Assembly: GCA_016789745.1 (NCBI GenBank)
Contig: JAEUQF010000314.1
Span: 1-41,746, forward strand
From: Bryobacterales bacterium
GTDB taxonomy: Bacteria > Acidobacteriota > Terriglobia > Bryobacterales > Bryobacteraceae
Direction of reading: 5' to 3'
Length of the DNA stretch: 41,746 nucleotides
The notes under the pieces are model-generated. The model made no database searches, was not told the origin of the DNA, and saw only the letters and a list, made by a program, of their open reading frames with translations. Positions within the stretch are counted from its first letter, which is position 1, and each line of letters opens with the position of its first letter. A program made the position numbers and the translations under genes. Of the stretch, positions 15,433 to 24,403 are shown in pieces.

Positions 15433-18400
15433 ATGCGATCTATCCTTGTCGTCATGGCCATGCTCGCCAGCGCCTTCTCGCTTTGGGCGCAAGGCGAACG
15501 CGGCACCATTACTGGAACGGTGACGGACACCTCTGGAGCTGTTGTTCCCAGCGCCTCGGTCACCTTGAGAAACACTGGTACCAATATCCGCACGCAGGCC
15601 CAAACGAATTCTGCCGGCATTTACGTCTTTCCGGCGCTGAATCCAGGCACCTACGATATCTCGATCGAGGCGCCGGGATTCCGCCAGCGGCGCGTCAGCA
15701 ACATTCCTCTCAGCACCGGTCTCACGGCAACTGTCGATGCCGTGCTCGAAGTCGGCCAGGTGTCCGAAGCCGTGGAAGTACAAGCCGCGGCCGTGCAGCT
15801 TGAGGCCCAATCGTCCAGTCTGAGTAAGACGGTAGAAACCCGCCGCGTGGTGGAACTGCCGTTGCTCGGCCGCAACCCGCTGCAGTTGGCGGCGCTGGCC
15901 CCTGGCGTGATTCCCTCACGAGGGCAGCAGGGCGCCGGTGGCGATGCGATTGGACAGGCGGCGAACTCGCGCATTTCCGGCGGCTTGGCCATGCAGAACG
16001 CCATTCTCATGGATGGCGGCGATTCGCGGGGATTCACCTCGGGCGGTCAAGCGTACTCCTTTCCCATCGAATCGGTAGCGGAGTTCAAGGTGGAAACTTC
16101 GAGCTATTCGGCGGAGTTTGGACGATCGGCGGGCGGCGTGGTGAGTGTGGCGTCGCGGTCGGGCACCAACGAGACGCACGGCGTGGCGTACGGCTTTCTA
16201 CGCAGCCAGGCGTTGAACGCGAATTCCTGGTCGAACAACCGCAACCGGGTGCCGCGGGCGTCGTTCCAGTACAACCAGTTTGGCGGCGCGGTGGGTGGCA
16301 AAATCATCCGCGACCGGACGTTCTACTTCTTGAACTACGAAGGGCTGCGGCAGGGCAGTCCGCGCAACTTCCTGGCGACCGTGCCGCTGCCGCAGTGGCG
16401 CAACGGCGACTTCCGGAACACGTTTGACCGCAACGGGGCGCAGATCACGGTGTTTGATCCGACCACGACGCGGCCGGATCCGGCAAACCCGGGGCGTTTC
16501 ATTCGCAGCGCTTTTCCGAATAACCAGATTCCCGCCAACCGCATTCACCCCATCTCGGCCAACCTCATGAAGTACTGGCCGGAAGCCAATCGTCCCGGTG
16601 AGGGCGCCGCACAGATCAACAACTTCTTCCTCACCGGCAAGAACGTCACCAACCAGGACAACTGGTTTTCGCGTATCGACCACCAGATCAACTCCAAGCA
16701 CCGCCTGTTCGGCCGCTTTGCCGGCCGCCAGAGCGAGAGCTTCCCTCTCGGCCTGGCCGAAGCTGCCTTCCCCGCCAGTTCCATCTCCACGAATCCCACG
16801 CGCCACGGCGGCATCAGCTTGACGTCCACGTTCAGCCCGAACCTGCTGGGCGAGTTCCGCATCACCTACACGCGCCTGCAGAACAACTCCCGTCCGGTGA
16901 GCGAAGGCTTTGACTTGTCCAGCGTTGGTTTCTCCCAGAGTCTCGCCAACGCCGTTACCTACAAGCAGTTCCCTCAGGTCCAAGTGCAGCAGTATGCCAC
17001 CGGATCGGGCCTTGCCGTGGCTACGTTCGGGTCCACGGAGGTCTCCAGCCTGGGTGGAACCGGGCGCGACCTGCTGCCGCAGGATACCTGGCACACGCAG
17101 TATCAGACCACTTGGCTGCGCGGCCGCCACAAGTGGAAGTTCGGCGTCGACCTGCAGCGCATGAAAATGGCCGCCTTCAACTCCCGCCTCTCCGGCGGCC
17201 AGTTCAACTTTGACCGCACCTACACGCAGGGCCCGGATCCGTCCCAGACGTCGTCGACGGGCGGCAACGGCTTTGCCAGCTTTCTGTTGGGCGTCCCGCT
17301 GTCGGGCAGCCTGGACACGACACCGAGCATGATGCTGTTCCAGCGCTACAACGCCGCCTATATCCAGGACGATTGGCGCGTCACCAGCCGCCTCACGCTC
17401 AACCTCGGCTTGCGCTACGAGTTCATCTCGCCGTATGCCGAGAAGTTCGGGCAGATCGGGTACATGGACGCGCGTGCCATTGAGCCGACGACGGGCCTGC
17501 CGGGTATCTTCAAATGGTCGAAGCCTGGCGAGTACCACCACGACCCCTTCTACAAGGGCTTCTGGCCGCGCGTCGGCATCGCCTATCAGCTGACTTCGAA
17601 GACCGTCATCCGCACCGGCGGAGGCATCTTCAGTGCCGCCAATAACGGCCTGAACGCTGCTGCGTCGGACTTCGGCTCCGGGCTGTTCGTGAATAACAGC
17701 CTCTCGCTTGGCCAGCAGACGATCCCGTTCACGCCGCCGACCGGCGGTTCTTGGTCGAACCCCTTCGCGGCGGGGCTGGTCTTCCCGGTGAAGGGCGAGA
17801 CGACGTTCGTTGGGCAGAACATTCGCGTCGAGTTCCGCGACCGCGCTCCCACGTACGTGGCCATGTGGAACTTCAACATCCAGCATCAGCTGAGCAATAA
17901 CCTGCTGGCAGAGGTTGGCTACTCCGGGTCAAAGACGACCAACCTGTTCTGGAACCGGTTCGACAATGCGAACGATCCGCTGCTATTGGGACAGTGGGGC
18001 TCGCGGTTGTTGGACCAGGTGCCTAACCCGTTCTTCGGCAGGATCCAGGGCGGCGTTGGCGCATTCCCCACCATCCAGCGGCGGCAGCTGCTGCGGCCAT
18101 TCCCCCAGTACCAGCAGGTGCTGGCGATCCGCCGGCCGTATGCCGATGGGCACTACCAGAGCATGATTGCGCGAGTAGAGAAGACCTTCTCCCACGGCTA
18201 CACCATCAGCGCGGGCTATACACTCTCCAAGCTGATTGCCGAGACGGCGGAATCCAACACCTGGCTGATTGGGCCATCAAACGCATTGTACGATCCGGCC
18301 TACAACCGGCACGTGGAGGGCAACGATGCGCCGCAGCGGCTGGTGATCAGCCACTTGTATGAGTTGCCGTTCGGGATGGGCAAGCGGTTCCTGAACGACA

Positions 18401-18873
18401 AGGTGTTCGGGCGGATTTTGGGCGGCTGGCAGTTCTCCGGCATTACCGTGCTGCAATCGGGGCGCCCGATTCTGATCAGCGCTCCCGACAACACCGGGTT
18501 GCTGGAGTTCAGCTACACCAACGGCAGAGCTAACCGGCTTGCCAGCGCCGTGCTGGATAACCCGACCAAGGAGAAGTGGTTCGATACGTCGGCGTTCCGT
18601 GCGGCTCCCGCCTTCACGGTACCCACCGACAGCCTGAGCCAGCCGGACCTGCGTACGCCGGGCCGCACGGCCTTCAACTGGTCCTTCATCAAGAACACGC
18701 CCATCAAGGAGCGCGTGGCGCTGCAGTTCCGCTTCGAAATGTTCAACGTGTTCAACAATCCGCAGTTTGATGTACGCGGCGCCTCCACTGACCTGACCAA
18801 TCCGCAGTTTGGCCAGATCACCGAAGGCGGCGGCGAACGCAACATCCAACTCGGCTTGCGCCTGACGTTCTGA
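15433..18873 (+). CDS. TonB-dependent receptor with carboxypeptidase-regulatory-like domain
   Basis: An outer-membrane gated channel of 1146 residues, the OAR-like type that is abundant in Acidobacteriota. Residues 1-20 are a signal peptide ending in SLWAQ. Residues 22-105 are a CarboxypepD_reg-like beta-sandwich (GTVTDTSGAVVPSASVTLRN ... GTYDISIEAPGF). The plug domain follows (about 120-245: VVELPLLGRNPLQLAALAPGV, then ILMDGGDSRGF and VVSVASRSGTNETHGVAYGF). The rest is beta-barrel strands ending IQLGLRLTF with the terminal Phe needed for Bam assembly. Uptake of oligosaccharides or large polyphenolic fragments is usual for this type, but no SusD-like partner lies next to it. It heads a run of exported sugar-acid-type enzymes. 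Substrate is inferred only from neighbours. Confidence 0.94.
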   Translation: MRSILVVMAMLASAFSLWAQGERGTITGTVTDTSGAVVPSASVTLRNTGTNIRTQAQTNSAGIYVFPALNPGTYDISIEAPGFRQRRVSNIPLSTGLTATVDAVLEVGQVSEAVEVQAAAVQLEAQSSSLSKTVETRRVVELPLLGRNPLQLAALAPGVIPSRGQQGAGGDAIGQAANSRISGGLAMQNAILMDGGDSRGFTSGGQAYSFPIESVAEFKVETSSYSAEFGRSAGGVVSVASRSGTNETHGVAYGFLRSQALNANSWSNNRNRVPRASFQYNQFGGAVGGKIIRDRTFYFLNYEGLRQGSPRNFLATVPLPQWRNGDFRNTFDRNGAQITVFDPTTTRPDPANPGRFIRSAFPNNQIPANRIHPISANLMKYWPEANRPGEGAAQINNFFLTGKNVTNQDNWFSRIDHQINSKHRLFGRFAGRQSESFPLGLAEAAFPASSISTNPTRHGGISLTSTFSPNLLGEFRITYTRLQNNSRPVSEGFDLSSVGFSQSLANAVTYKQFPQVQVQQYATGSGLAVATFGSTEVSSLGGTGRDLLPQDTWHTQYQTTWLRGRHKWKFGVDLQRMKMAAFNSRLSGGQFNFDRTYTQGPDPSQTSSTGGNGFASFLLGVPLSGSLDTTPSMMLFQRYNAAYIQDDWRVTSRLTLNLGLRYEFISPYAEKFGQIGYMDARAIEPTTGLPGIFKWSKPGEYHHDPFYKGFWPRVGIAYQLTSKTVIRTGGGIFSAANNGLNAAASDFGSGLFVNNSLSLGQQTIPFTPPTGGSWSNPFAAGLVFPVKGETTFVGQNIRVEFRDRAPTYVAMWNFNIQHQLSNNLLAEVGYSGSKTTNLFWNRFDNANDPLLLGQWGSRLLDQVPNPFFGRIQGGVGAFPTIQRRQLLRPFPQYQQVLAIRRPYADGHYQSMIARVEKTFSHGYTISAGYTLSKLIAETAESNTWLIGPSNALYDPAYNRHVEGNDAPQRLVISHLYELPFGMGKRFLNDKVFGRILGGWQFSGITVLQSGRPILISAPDNTGLLEFSYTNGRANRLASAVLDNPTKEKWFDTSAFRAAPAFTVPTDSLSQPDLRTPGRTAFNWSFIKNTPIKERVALQFRFEMFNVFNNPQFDVRGASTDLTNPQFGQITEGGGERNIQLGLRLTF

Positions 18874-18879
18874 TGTGGG

Positions 18880-18919
18880 GCAGACCTCCAGGTCTGCGGG
18901 GTGGCCTCCAGGCCCCCCC
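18880..18919. repeat. Tandem palindromic hairpin units
   Basis: GCAGACC-TCCA-GGTCTGC (18880-18897) is a perfect 7-bp stem. It is followed directly by a second, C-rich hairpin, GGCCT-CC-AGGCC (18903-18914) with outer G/C pairing. Both share a CCTCCAGG core. They lie between the receptor stop and the next start, and may be an intergenic repeat element or a transcription/processing boundary. No T-tract follows. Confidence 0.55.
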
Positions 18920-18944
18920 ACCCGCTGTTTTCGGAGAGTGTTGC

Positions 18945-20000
18945 ATGAATCGTAGAAACTTTCTAAGAGCCACCACGGTCACATCCGCTGCCGGATTGTT
19001 AGGTTACGCCGCGGCACAGACGAAGGCACCCACCGGCATCAAACTGGCCACCTTCTTCACCGACAACCCCAACGAAAACGACCTCGCCATGCTTCGCCAC
19101 GCCGGCGTGGACGCGGTCTCCATCTGGACCGGCATCGCCAACAACAACGCCGCCTGGATGCTGGCCATGAAGAAGAAGCTCGAAGCCAACGGCGTCCAGA
19201 TCTACAACATCGGCATCATCGATCTGCATTGCGATCCCACCCTGGTGTTAGGCCGGCCCGGAGTGGAAACCAAGATCGCGCAGTACAAGGAGTATCTGAC
19301 CAACTTAGGGCGTGCCGGCATCGGCTACACCACGTACGCCCACATGTCGAACATCAAGAACCAGCCCACGCCGGGCTTCTATGCCACCAGTGAAGGCAAG
19401 GCGCGCGGCGGCGCCCCCACCCGCTACTTCGACCTCGCAGTGGCCAAGAAACTCCCTTGCTCGTTCGACAAGACCTACGAAGAAGAACACATCTGGAAAA
19501 CCTTCACCACCTTCATCCGAGCCGTGATGCCAGTGGCGGAGAAGAGCAAGGTACGCATCGGCCTGCATCCCGATGACCCGCCGGTGGACTCGCTCGGCTG
19601 CGTGGCGCGCGTCTTCCGCACCTACGAAGCCTACGAACGCGCCTTCCAAATCGCCAACTCCGAGAACTTCGGCGTCTGCCTCTGCGTGGGCACTTGGGGC
19701 GAAGGCGGCAAGCAAGGCTTCGGCAAGGATCCCATCGAAGCCGTGAAGGCCTTTGGGGCGAAACGCAAAATCTACAAAGTGCACTTCCGCAACGTGAGCG
19801 GCCCGCTGCCGCGCTTCCAGGAGACGTTCGTCGACAACGGTTATCTGGACATGTACCAAGTCATGAAAGCCCTGCAGGATGTGAAGTTCGACGGTATCGT
19901 CATTCCCGATCACGTCCCCGGCGGCGGCTATCCCATGGCGAACACCACCTACACGCTTGGCTATATGAAAGCGCTGCGAGACCGGGTGCGCGCGGGGTAG
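18945..20000 (+). CDS. Exported mannonate dehydratase-like (UxuA family) protein, copy 1
   Basis: 351 residues. The N-terminus MNRRNFLRATTVTSAAGLLG is a Tat-type signal. The mature part is a TIM barrel of the D-mannonate dehydratase family (mannonate to 2-keto-3-deoxygluconate). Visible motifs are RIGLHPDDPP, VCLCVGTWGEGG, YKVHFRNVSG and IVIPDHVPGG; they supply the His, Cys, His and Asp I recall as metal ligands in characterised UxuA. Classical UxuA is cytosolic and about 390-400 residues, so an exported, shorter form is unusual. It could instead act on a related sugar acid. The ATG at 18945 follows GGAGAG. It sits downstream of the TonB receptor, and a homologue is at 22359. Confidence 0.82.
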   Translation: MNRRNFLRATTVTSAAGLLGYAAAQTKAPTGIKLATFFTDNPNENDLAMLRHAGVDAVSIWTGIANNNAAWMLAMKKKLEANGVQIYNIGIIDLHCDPTLVLGRPGVETKIAQYKEYLTNLGRAGIGYTTYAHMSNIKNQPTPGFYATSEGKARGGAPTRYFDLAVAKKLPCSFDKTYEEEHIWKTFTTFIRAVMPVAEKSKVRIGLHPDDPPVDSLGCVARVFRTYEAYERAFQIANSENFGVCLCVGTWGEGGKQGFGKDPIEAVKAFGAKRKIYKVHFRNVSGPLPRFQETFVDNGYLDMYQVMKALQDVKFDGIVIPDHVPGGGYPMANTTYTLGYMKALRDRVRAG

Positions 20001-20002
20001 CG

Positions 20003-20992
20003 TTACTTCCGTGCCCCCAGAATCACGCGCTTCGACTTCAGCGCCATGCCCGAGCCGTAGTTACACGCAAACACGTTGGTGAACACCGCGCCCAGGAAAA
20101 ACACCTGCGCCGAGTAGTAAACCCACACCAGCACGATGACGAGTGACCCCGCGGCGCCGTACGTGGACGCCAGCGCCGTCTTGCCCAGGTAAACGCCAAT
20201 CGCCAGTTTCCCGGCGGTGAACAGCGCCGACGTCACCACCGAGCCCAACAGCACGTCCCGCCATTCGATCTTCAAATCCGGCAGCACCTTGTAAATCAGG
20301 GCGAACAGCAACGTAATCACGATGAAGGAAACAATGGAACTGGACAACTGCAGGAACGTCTCGGGTATCGGAAACAGGAACCCGATAATCTGATTTGCCG
20401 CCGCCAGTGCCGCATTCACCAGCAGCGAAACCAGCAGCAGAAAGCCCACGCCCACCACCATCGCGAAAGAGAAGAACCGTTCCCGCAACAGGCCGACCGC
20501 GCTTTGCAGAACCGTGGTGCTGCGCGCCGGCACGTCCCAGATCTCATTCAAGGCCGAGCGCAGTTCCGCCACCGCCGTCGTGGCACCGAAGAACAGCGTC
20601 AGCAGACCAAGAATGGAAGGCACAATACCTACCGAGGGCTTGCGCGCGTTCTCCACCAGGCGCTGTATGGCTAGCGCACCGTCAGCTCCCACCAGTGTCT
20701 GGAGTTGCCAGAAAATCTGCCCTTTCGCCGCCTGTTCGCCGAACGCAAAACCCGCCACCCAAATGGCCACCACCAGCAGCGGCGCCATCGACAACATGGT
20801 GTAAAAGGCCACCGATGCGCCTAAACGCGGGGCATTTTCGGCATAAAACTTGTCGATCGTCTGAAATAGCAGGACTTTAAAATCACACCAGCGCAGGCTG
20901 CGCAACGGCTTGCGGTAGCGCCTGGCGGTGCCCGCGGCCGTCTCGGCCTCGGTCCCACCCGGTTCCCATAAGATGGCTGGTTCTTCCGGCAC
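20003..20992 (-). CDS. YihY/BrkB family membrane protein (second copy)
   Basis: 329 residues with about six membrane segments. After a cytoplasmic leader, NAPRLGASVAFYTMLSMAPLLVVAI is the family signature. ALNEIWDVPAR and the final STYGAAGSLVIVLVWVYYSAQVFFLGAVFTNVFA are typical of the YihY/RNase-BN-named family. The start is set at the GTG at 20992, because GGAGG (21004-21000) is seven bases upstream; an upstream GTG at 21025 would add 11 residues. It converges on the UxuA-like gene with two bases between stops, and is divergent from the Gfo/Idh/MocA gene. It interrupts the sugar-acid gene run, so it may be an insertion into an ancestral operon. More similar to the long YihY subtype than the copy at 4178. 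Confidence 0.88.
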   Translation of the reverse strand: MPEEPAILWEPGGTEAETAAGTARRYRKPLRSLRWCDFKVLLFQTIDKFYAENAPRLGASVAFYTMLSMAPLLVVAIWVAGFAFGEQAAKGQIFWQLQTLVGADGALAIQRLVENARKPSVGIVPSILGLLTLFFGATTAVAELRSALNEIWDVPARSTTVLQSAVGLLRERFFSFAMVVGVGFLLLVSLLVNAALAAANQIIGFLFPIPETFLQLSSSIVSFIVITLLFALIYKVLPDLKIEWRDVLLGSVVTSALFTAGKLAIGVYLGKTALASTYGAAGSLVIVLVWVYYSAQVFFLGAVFTNVFACNYGSGMALKSKRVILGARK

Positions 20993-21084
20993 GTCACCAC
21001 CTCCACTATTTGGGATTCCCGACACCAGAACATTGTTACATCCTGGCGGCGACTTCAGTAGACTGGGGTGGGGATCCCGAAAAC

Positions 21085-22335
21085 ATGCAACGTCGACAGT
21101 TCCTGGTTTCTGCTTCCGCCGCCGCTTCCCAGGCCTGGGCCGGCGCGAATGATCGAGTGCGAGTGGCCATTATTGGTGTCGGCTCGCGCGGTTCCGCCCA
21201 CATCCGCGAACTGCTGCCGGTGGCCAACCTGGAGATTGCCGCGCTGGTGGACCCGGACGGCAACCGTACCGAGGCGGCATCGAGTGTCATCTTCCAGAAA
21301 ACCGGCAAGCGGCCGCGCCTGGAAAGCGACATGCGCCGCGTTTTCGACGACAAAAACATCGACGCGGTGACGATCGCCACCACCAATCACTGGCACACTC
21401 TGACGGCCATCTGGGCCATGCAGGCGGGCAAGGATGCCTTTGTCGAGAAGCCTGTTTCCCATAACATCTTCGAAGGCATCAAACTGGTGGAGACCGCGCG
21501 GAAGTACAACCGCATCTCGGCCGGCGGCACGCAGCGGCGCTGGTGGGGCCGCTGGCGCAAGGCCGTCGAACTGATGCATGCCGGTGTCATCGGCGACATC
21601 TATCAATCCAACTTCATCTTCCCCGGCGGGCGCGATTCTATCGGCTTCAAGGAAACCAAGGAACCGCCGTCCTGGCTCAACTGGGACCTGTGGCTGGGCC
21701 CGGCGCAGCAGCAGCCTTATCACGAAAACCTGGTGCACTATAACTGGCACTGGTTCTGGGATTTTGGCAACGGTGAACTGGGTAACAACGGCATCCACCT
21801 CATCGATGTCTGCCGCTGGGCGATGAAGCGCGGGCTGCCTTCCCGCATCCAATGCACCGGCGGCCGCTTCGGCTATAAGGACCAGGCGCAAACCCCGAAT
21901 ACGCAGAACGTCACCTGGGTGTACGAAGACGGCGCCATGATCGTCGGCCAACTGCGCGGCCTCTACACGCAGGAGCCCATGGGCTGGGACTTCTGGGGCA
22001 CCAAGGGCCATCTGAACATGAAGGCCAACGGCGAGTTCACCATCCGCCTGGGCCGCAGCAAAACCAATGAGCCCGCCGTGGAATCGCCCGCCAACATCGA
22101 TCACTTTGCCAACTTCGCCGAGGCCATCCGCGCCCGCGACCGCAAGCTGCTGCACGCCGAGATCGAAGAGACGGCCACCTCGACAGCCATGTGCCACCTG
22201 GGCAACATCGCCTATCGCACCGGCGGCGACGTGCGTTTTGACCCGAAGGCCATGAAGTTCATCGGCAACAAGGAAGCCGATGCGCTGATCTCCCGCAAAT
22301 ACCGCGCCCCTTACATCGTTCCCGAGAAGGTGTAG
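21085..22335 (+). CDS. Exported Gfo/Idh/MocA family oxidoreductase
   Basis: 416 residues. MQRRQFLVSASAAASQAWAG is a Tat/Sec-like signal. The Rossmann domain follows: RVAIIGVGSRGSAHIRELLP, then DAVTIATTNHWHTLTAIWAMQAGKDAFVEKP with the EKP motif that positions the catalytic Lys. The C-terminal alpha/beta domain includes WLGPAQQQPYHENLVHYNWHWFWDFGNGELGNNGIHLID with the conserved Asn/His pair. Such exported GFO proteins are common in Acidobacteriota and Planctomycetota and probably oxidise or epimerise sugars with a co-exported tightly bound NAD(P). Probably the first gene of an operon with the second UxuA-like gene (22 bases on) and the esterase. The frame is open to 21010, but the signal peptide fixes the ATG at 21085. 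Confidence 0.9.
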   Translation: MQRRQFLVSASAAASQAWAGANDRVRVAIIGVGSRGSAHIRELLPVANLEIAALVDPDGNRTEAASSVIFQKTGKRPRLESDMRRVFDDKNIDAVTIATTNHWHTLTAIWAMQAGKDAFVEKPVSHNIFEGIKLVETARKYNRISAGGTQRRWWGRWRKAVELMHAGVIGDIYQSNFIFPGGRDSIGFKETKEPPSWLNWDLWLGPAQQQPYHENLVHYNWHWFWDFGNGELGNNGIHLIDVCRWAMKRGLPSRIQCTGGRFGYKDQAQTPNTQNVTWVYEDGAMIVGQLRGLYTQEPMGWDFWGTKGHLNMKANGEFTIRLGRSKTNEPAVESPANIDHFANFAEAIRARDRKLLHAEIEETATSTAMCHLGNIAYRTGGDVRFDPKAMKFIGNKEADALISRKYRAPYIVPEKV

Positions 22336-22358
22336 GCTTAACAGCGAGGAGTTCATTT

Positions 22359-23423
22359 GTGAACCGCCGCTATCTTCTGCATACTCTTGCGGGCGCCATG
22401 GCCGCACCTGCTCTGCGGGGCGCCGAATGGCCGCCAGCCGAAGGGTCCACCACGCCACGCATCTGTCTGGGCGCCTCACCGGAGTTAAGCGAAGCCGGCA
22501 TGCGCCATCTCCAGCAGATTGGCGTTAATTATGTCCTGATGGGGGGGCCGCCTTCGCCCTGGACCGAAGAGTCCCTGCGTGCCCGCATGGATCGCTTCAA
22601 AGCCGCCGGTATCCAAGTCATCAACATGATGCTGACCGGCTTCAACGACGTCATCTGGGGGCGGCCGGGCGCCGACGCGCAGATCGCCAACTTCATTGCG
22701 TCTATCAAGGCAGCGGCCAAGGTGGGCCTGCCGGTCATCGAGTACAACTTCTATGCACACCGGCTGACCGAAGGTTACAAGGAAGAGATCGGCCGAGGCG
22801 GCGCGGGCATGACCGCCTATGACTACGAGCTATCGAAAAACCTGCCGCCCAAAGACGGCGTCGGCACGCACACCCGCGCCCAGCAATTGAAACGCGCCGA
22901 GCATTTCCTGAAAGCCGTCATCCCCGAAGCCGAAAAAGCCGGCGTGCGCCTGGCGCTGCATCCCAACGATCCGCCGGTGCCGCTAAGCCGCGGCAACGAA
23001 CAGATCATGGCCAGCTTCGAACAGTGGAAGGCTTATCTGAACCTGGTGAAGAGCCCCTATAACGGCATGACCTTCGATTGCGGCGTCACCCGTGAGATGG
23101 GCGAAGATCCCGTAGCCGTATGCCGCTATTTAAGCGAGCGGGACTGCATCAATCACGTCCACTATCGCAACGTGCGCGTCCGCAAGCCCTACATCGACTA
23201 CACCGAAGTCTTCCTCGATGAAGGCCAAGTGAACATGTTCGCCGTCATGAAGGAACTGGTGCGGCACAAGTATCCCCGCGGCCTGTATCCGGAGCATCCC
23301 CGGCTGATCGACATGGACCGCGGGAACACCAACAACCAGTACCCCGGTGGCGGCGGCCGCGTCGCCGAGGTCTACAACGTGGCCTATACAAAGGCCATGC
23401 TGCAAGCCGCCCTTTCGCAATAA
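22359..23423 (+). CDS. Exported mannonate dehydratase-like protein, copy 2 (altered metal site)
   Basis: 354 residues; MNRRYLLHTLAGAMAAPALRG is the export signal. The barrel aligns with the copy at 18945, with LALHPNDPP, MTFDCGVTREMG, NHVHYRNVRV and GLYPEHPRL. Relative to copy 1, the HPDDPP motif has Asn for Asp and the last metal ligand (IPDH) is Glu (YPEH). The activity may therefore differ, for example another sugar-acid dehydratase or an isomerase. GTG at 22359 follows GAGGAG by eight bases, a clear Shine-Dalgarno site. The preceding stop is 22 bases away and the next ATG two bases on, so this is an operon middle gene. Confidence 0.82.
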   Translation: MNRRYLLHTLAGAMAAPALRGAEWPPAEGSTTPRICLGASPELSEAGMRHLQQIGVNYVLMGGPPSPWTEESLRARMDRFKAAGIQVINMMLTGFNDVIWGRPGADAQIANFIASIKAAAKVGLPVIEYNFYAHRLTEGYKEEIGRGGAGMTAYDYELSKNLPPKDGVGTHTRAQQLKRAEHFLKAVIPEAEKAGVRLALHPNDPPVPLSRGNEQIMASFEQWKAYLNLVKSPYNGMTFDCGVTREMGEDPVAVCRYLSERDCINHVHYRNVRVRKPYIDYTEVFLDEGQVNMFAVMKELVRHKYPRGLYPEHPRLIDMDRGNTNNQYPGGGGRVAEVYNVAYTKAMLQAALSQ

Positions 23424-23425
23424 TT

Positions 23426-24403
23426 ATGAAGAAACTGTTCGCGATTGCCCTGTTGCCGGCGGCGTTGTTGGCGCAACGCCCGGAACTGCCCAATACCGAC
23501 ATCCATTACAAGCTCGGGCCCGATTCGCTGCCCATGGACGGCGTGCCGAAGGGCCAGATCAAGGGTCCGTTCACGCTGCCCAGCCAGGCGTACCCCGGCA
23601 CCCAGCATACCTATTGGGTCTACGTGCCGGCGCAGTATGATCCCAAGGTGCCCGCCTGCCTCATGGTCTACAACGACGGGCAGGCGATGAAGTTTGAAGA
23701 CGGCGACGTGCGCGCCCAAAACGTGATGGACAACCTGATCTACCGTCGGGAGATCCCCGTCATGATCGGCGTGTTCATCAATCCGGGCCGTACTCCGGAA
23801 CAGCCTGAACCGCACCCCAAGAACTGGGGCGACCGCGATACCAATCGCCCCACCGAATACAACTCGCTCGACGACAAGTACGCCCGCGTGATTGTCGACG
23901 AACTGCTGCCGGCGTTGAACAAGGAATACAACATCAGCAAGAACCCCGAACACCGCGGCATCGGCGGCGCCAGTTCCGGCGGCATCGCGGCGTTCACCGT
24001 CGCCTGGGAGCGGCCCAACGAATTCCGCAAAGTGTTCAGTTTCGTCGGCAGTTTCGTGAATATCCGCGGAGGCCACGCCTATCCCGATATCATCCGCAAG
24101 TCGGAAAAGAAGCCGCTGCGCGTGTTCCTGCAGGACGGCCGCAACGACAACCGCGGCGTCCGCCGCAACGGCGAGTACGACGAAAAATGGGACTGGTTTG
24201 CGCAGAACGTGCGCATGGTGAAAGCCCTCAGCGAGAAGGGCTACGACCTCAACTACGCCTGGGGCATCGGCCGCCACGGCCAGAAGCAGGGCGGCACGAT
24301 GCTGCCGGAAATGTTGCGCTGGTTATGGCGCGATCAGGTGGTCTCTACTGACCCGAACGATCAGGTGGAGCGCTCCTTCCGCGCCCCGGCCGCGACGAAC
24401 TGA
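23426..24403 (+). CDS. Secreted alpha/beta esterase (Fes/enterochelin-esterase-like fold)
   Basis: 325 residues. MKKLFAIALLPAALLAQ is a signal peptide. It belongs to the esterase_D group: HTYWVYVPAQYDPKVPACLMVYNDG, then PVMIGVFINPG, then HRGIGGASSGGIAAFTVAWERPNEF with the nucleophile Ser in GASSGG. LRVFLQDGRNDNRG gives the likely acid Asp and GIGRHGQKQGG the His. In this phylum such proteins are usually feruloyl or acetyl-xylan-type esterases rather than true siderophore hydrolases. ATG lies two bases after the UxuA-like stop and has no clear Shine-Dalgarno site, so translation depends on the upstream gene. The 3' end overlaps the convergent radical SAM gene by 43 bases. Confidence 0.87.
   Translation: MKKLFAIALLPAALLAQRPELPNTDIHYKLGPDSLPMDGVPKGQIKGPFTLPSQAYPGTQHTYWVYVPAQYDPKVPACLMVYNDGQAMKFEDGDVRAQNVMDNLIYRREIPVMIGVFINPGRTPEQPEPHPKNWGDRDTNRPTEYNSLDDKYARVIVDELLPALNKEYNISKNPEHRGIGGASSGGIAAFTVAWERPNEFRKVFSFVGSFVNIRGGHAYPDIIRKSEKKPLRVFLQDGRNDNRGVRRNGEYDEKWDWFAQNVRMVKALSEKGYDLNYAWGIGRHGQKQGGTMLPEMLRWLWRDQVVSTDPNDQVERSFRAPAATN

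Noticed and set aside
16198..17886. 562-codon open frame antisense to the TonB receptor
   Set aside because: Arg/Ala/Val-rich with no recognisable motif; a shadow of the high-GC receptor gene, which has clear domains on the other strand.
21055..22479. 474-codon minus-strand frame opposite the Gfo/Idh/MocA gene
   Set aside because: No motif or signal peptide; the plus-strand gene has an EKP and Rossmann motif and a proper Shine-Dalgarno context downstream.
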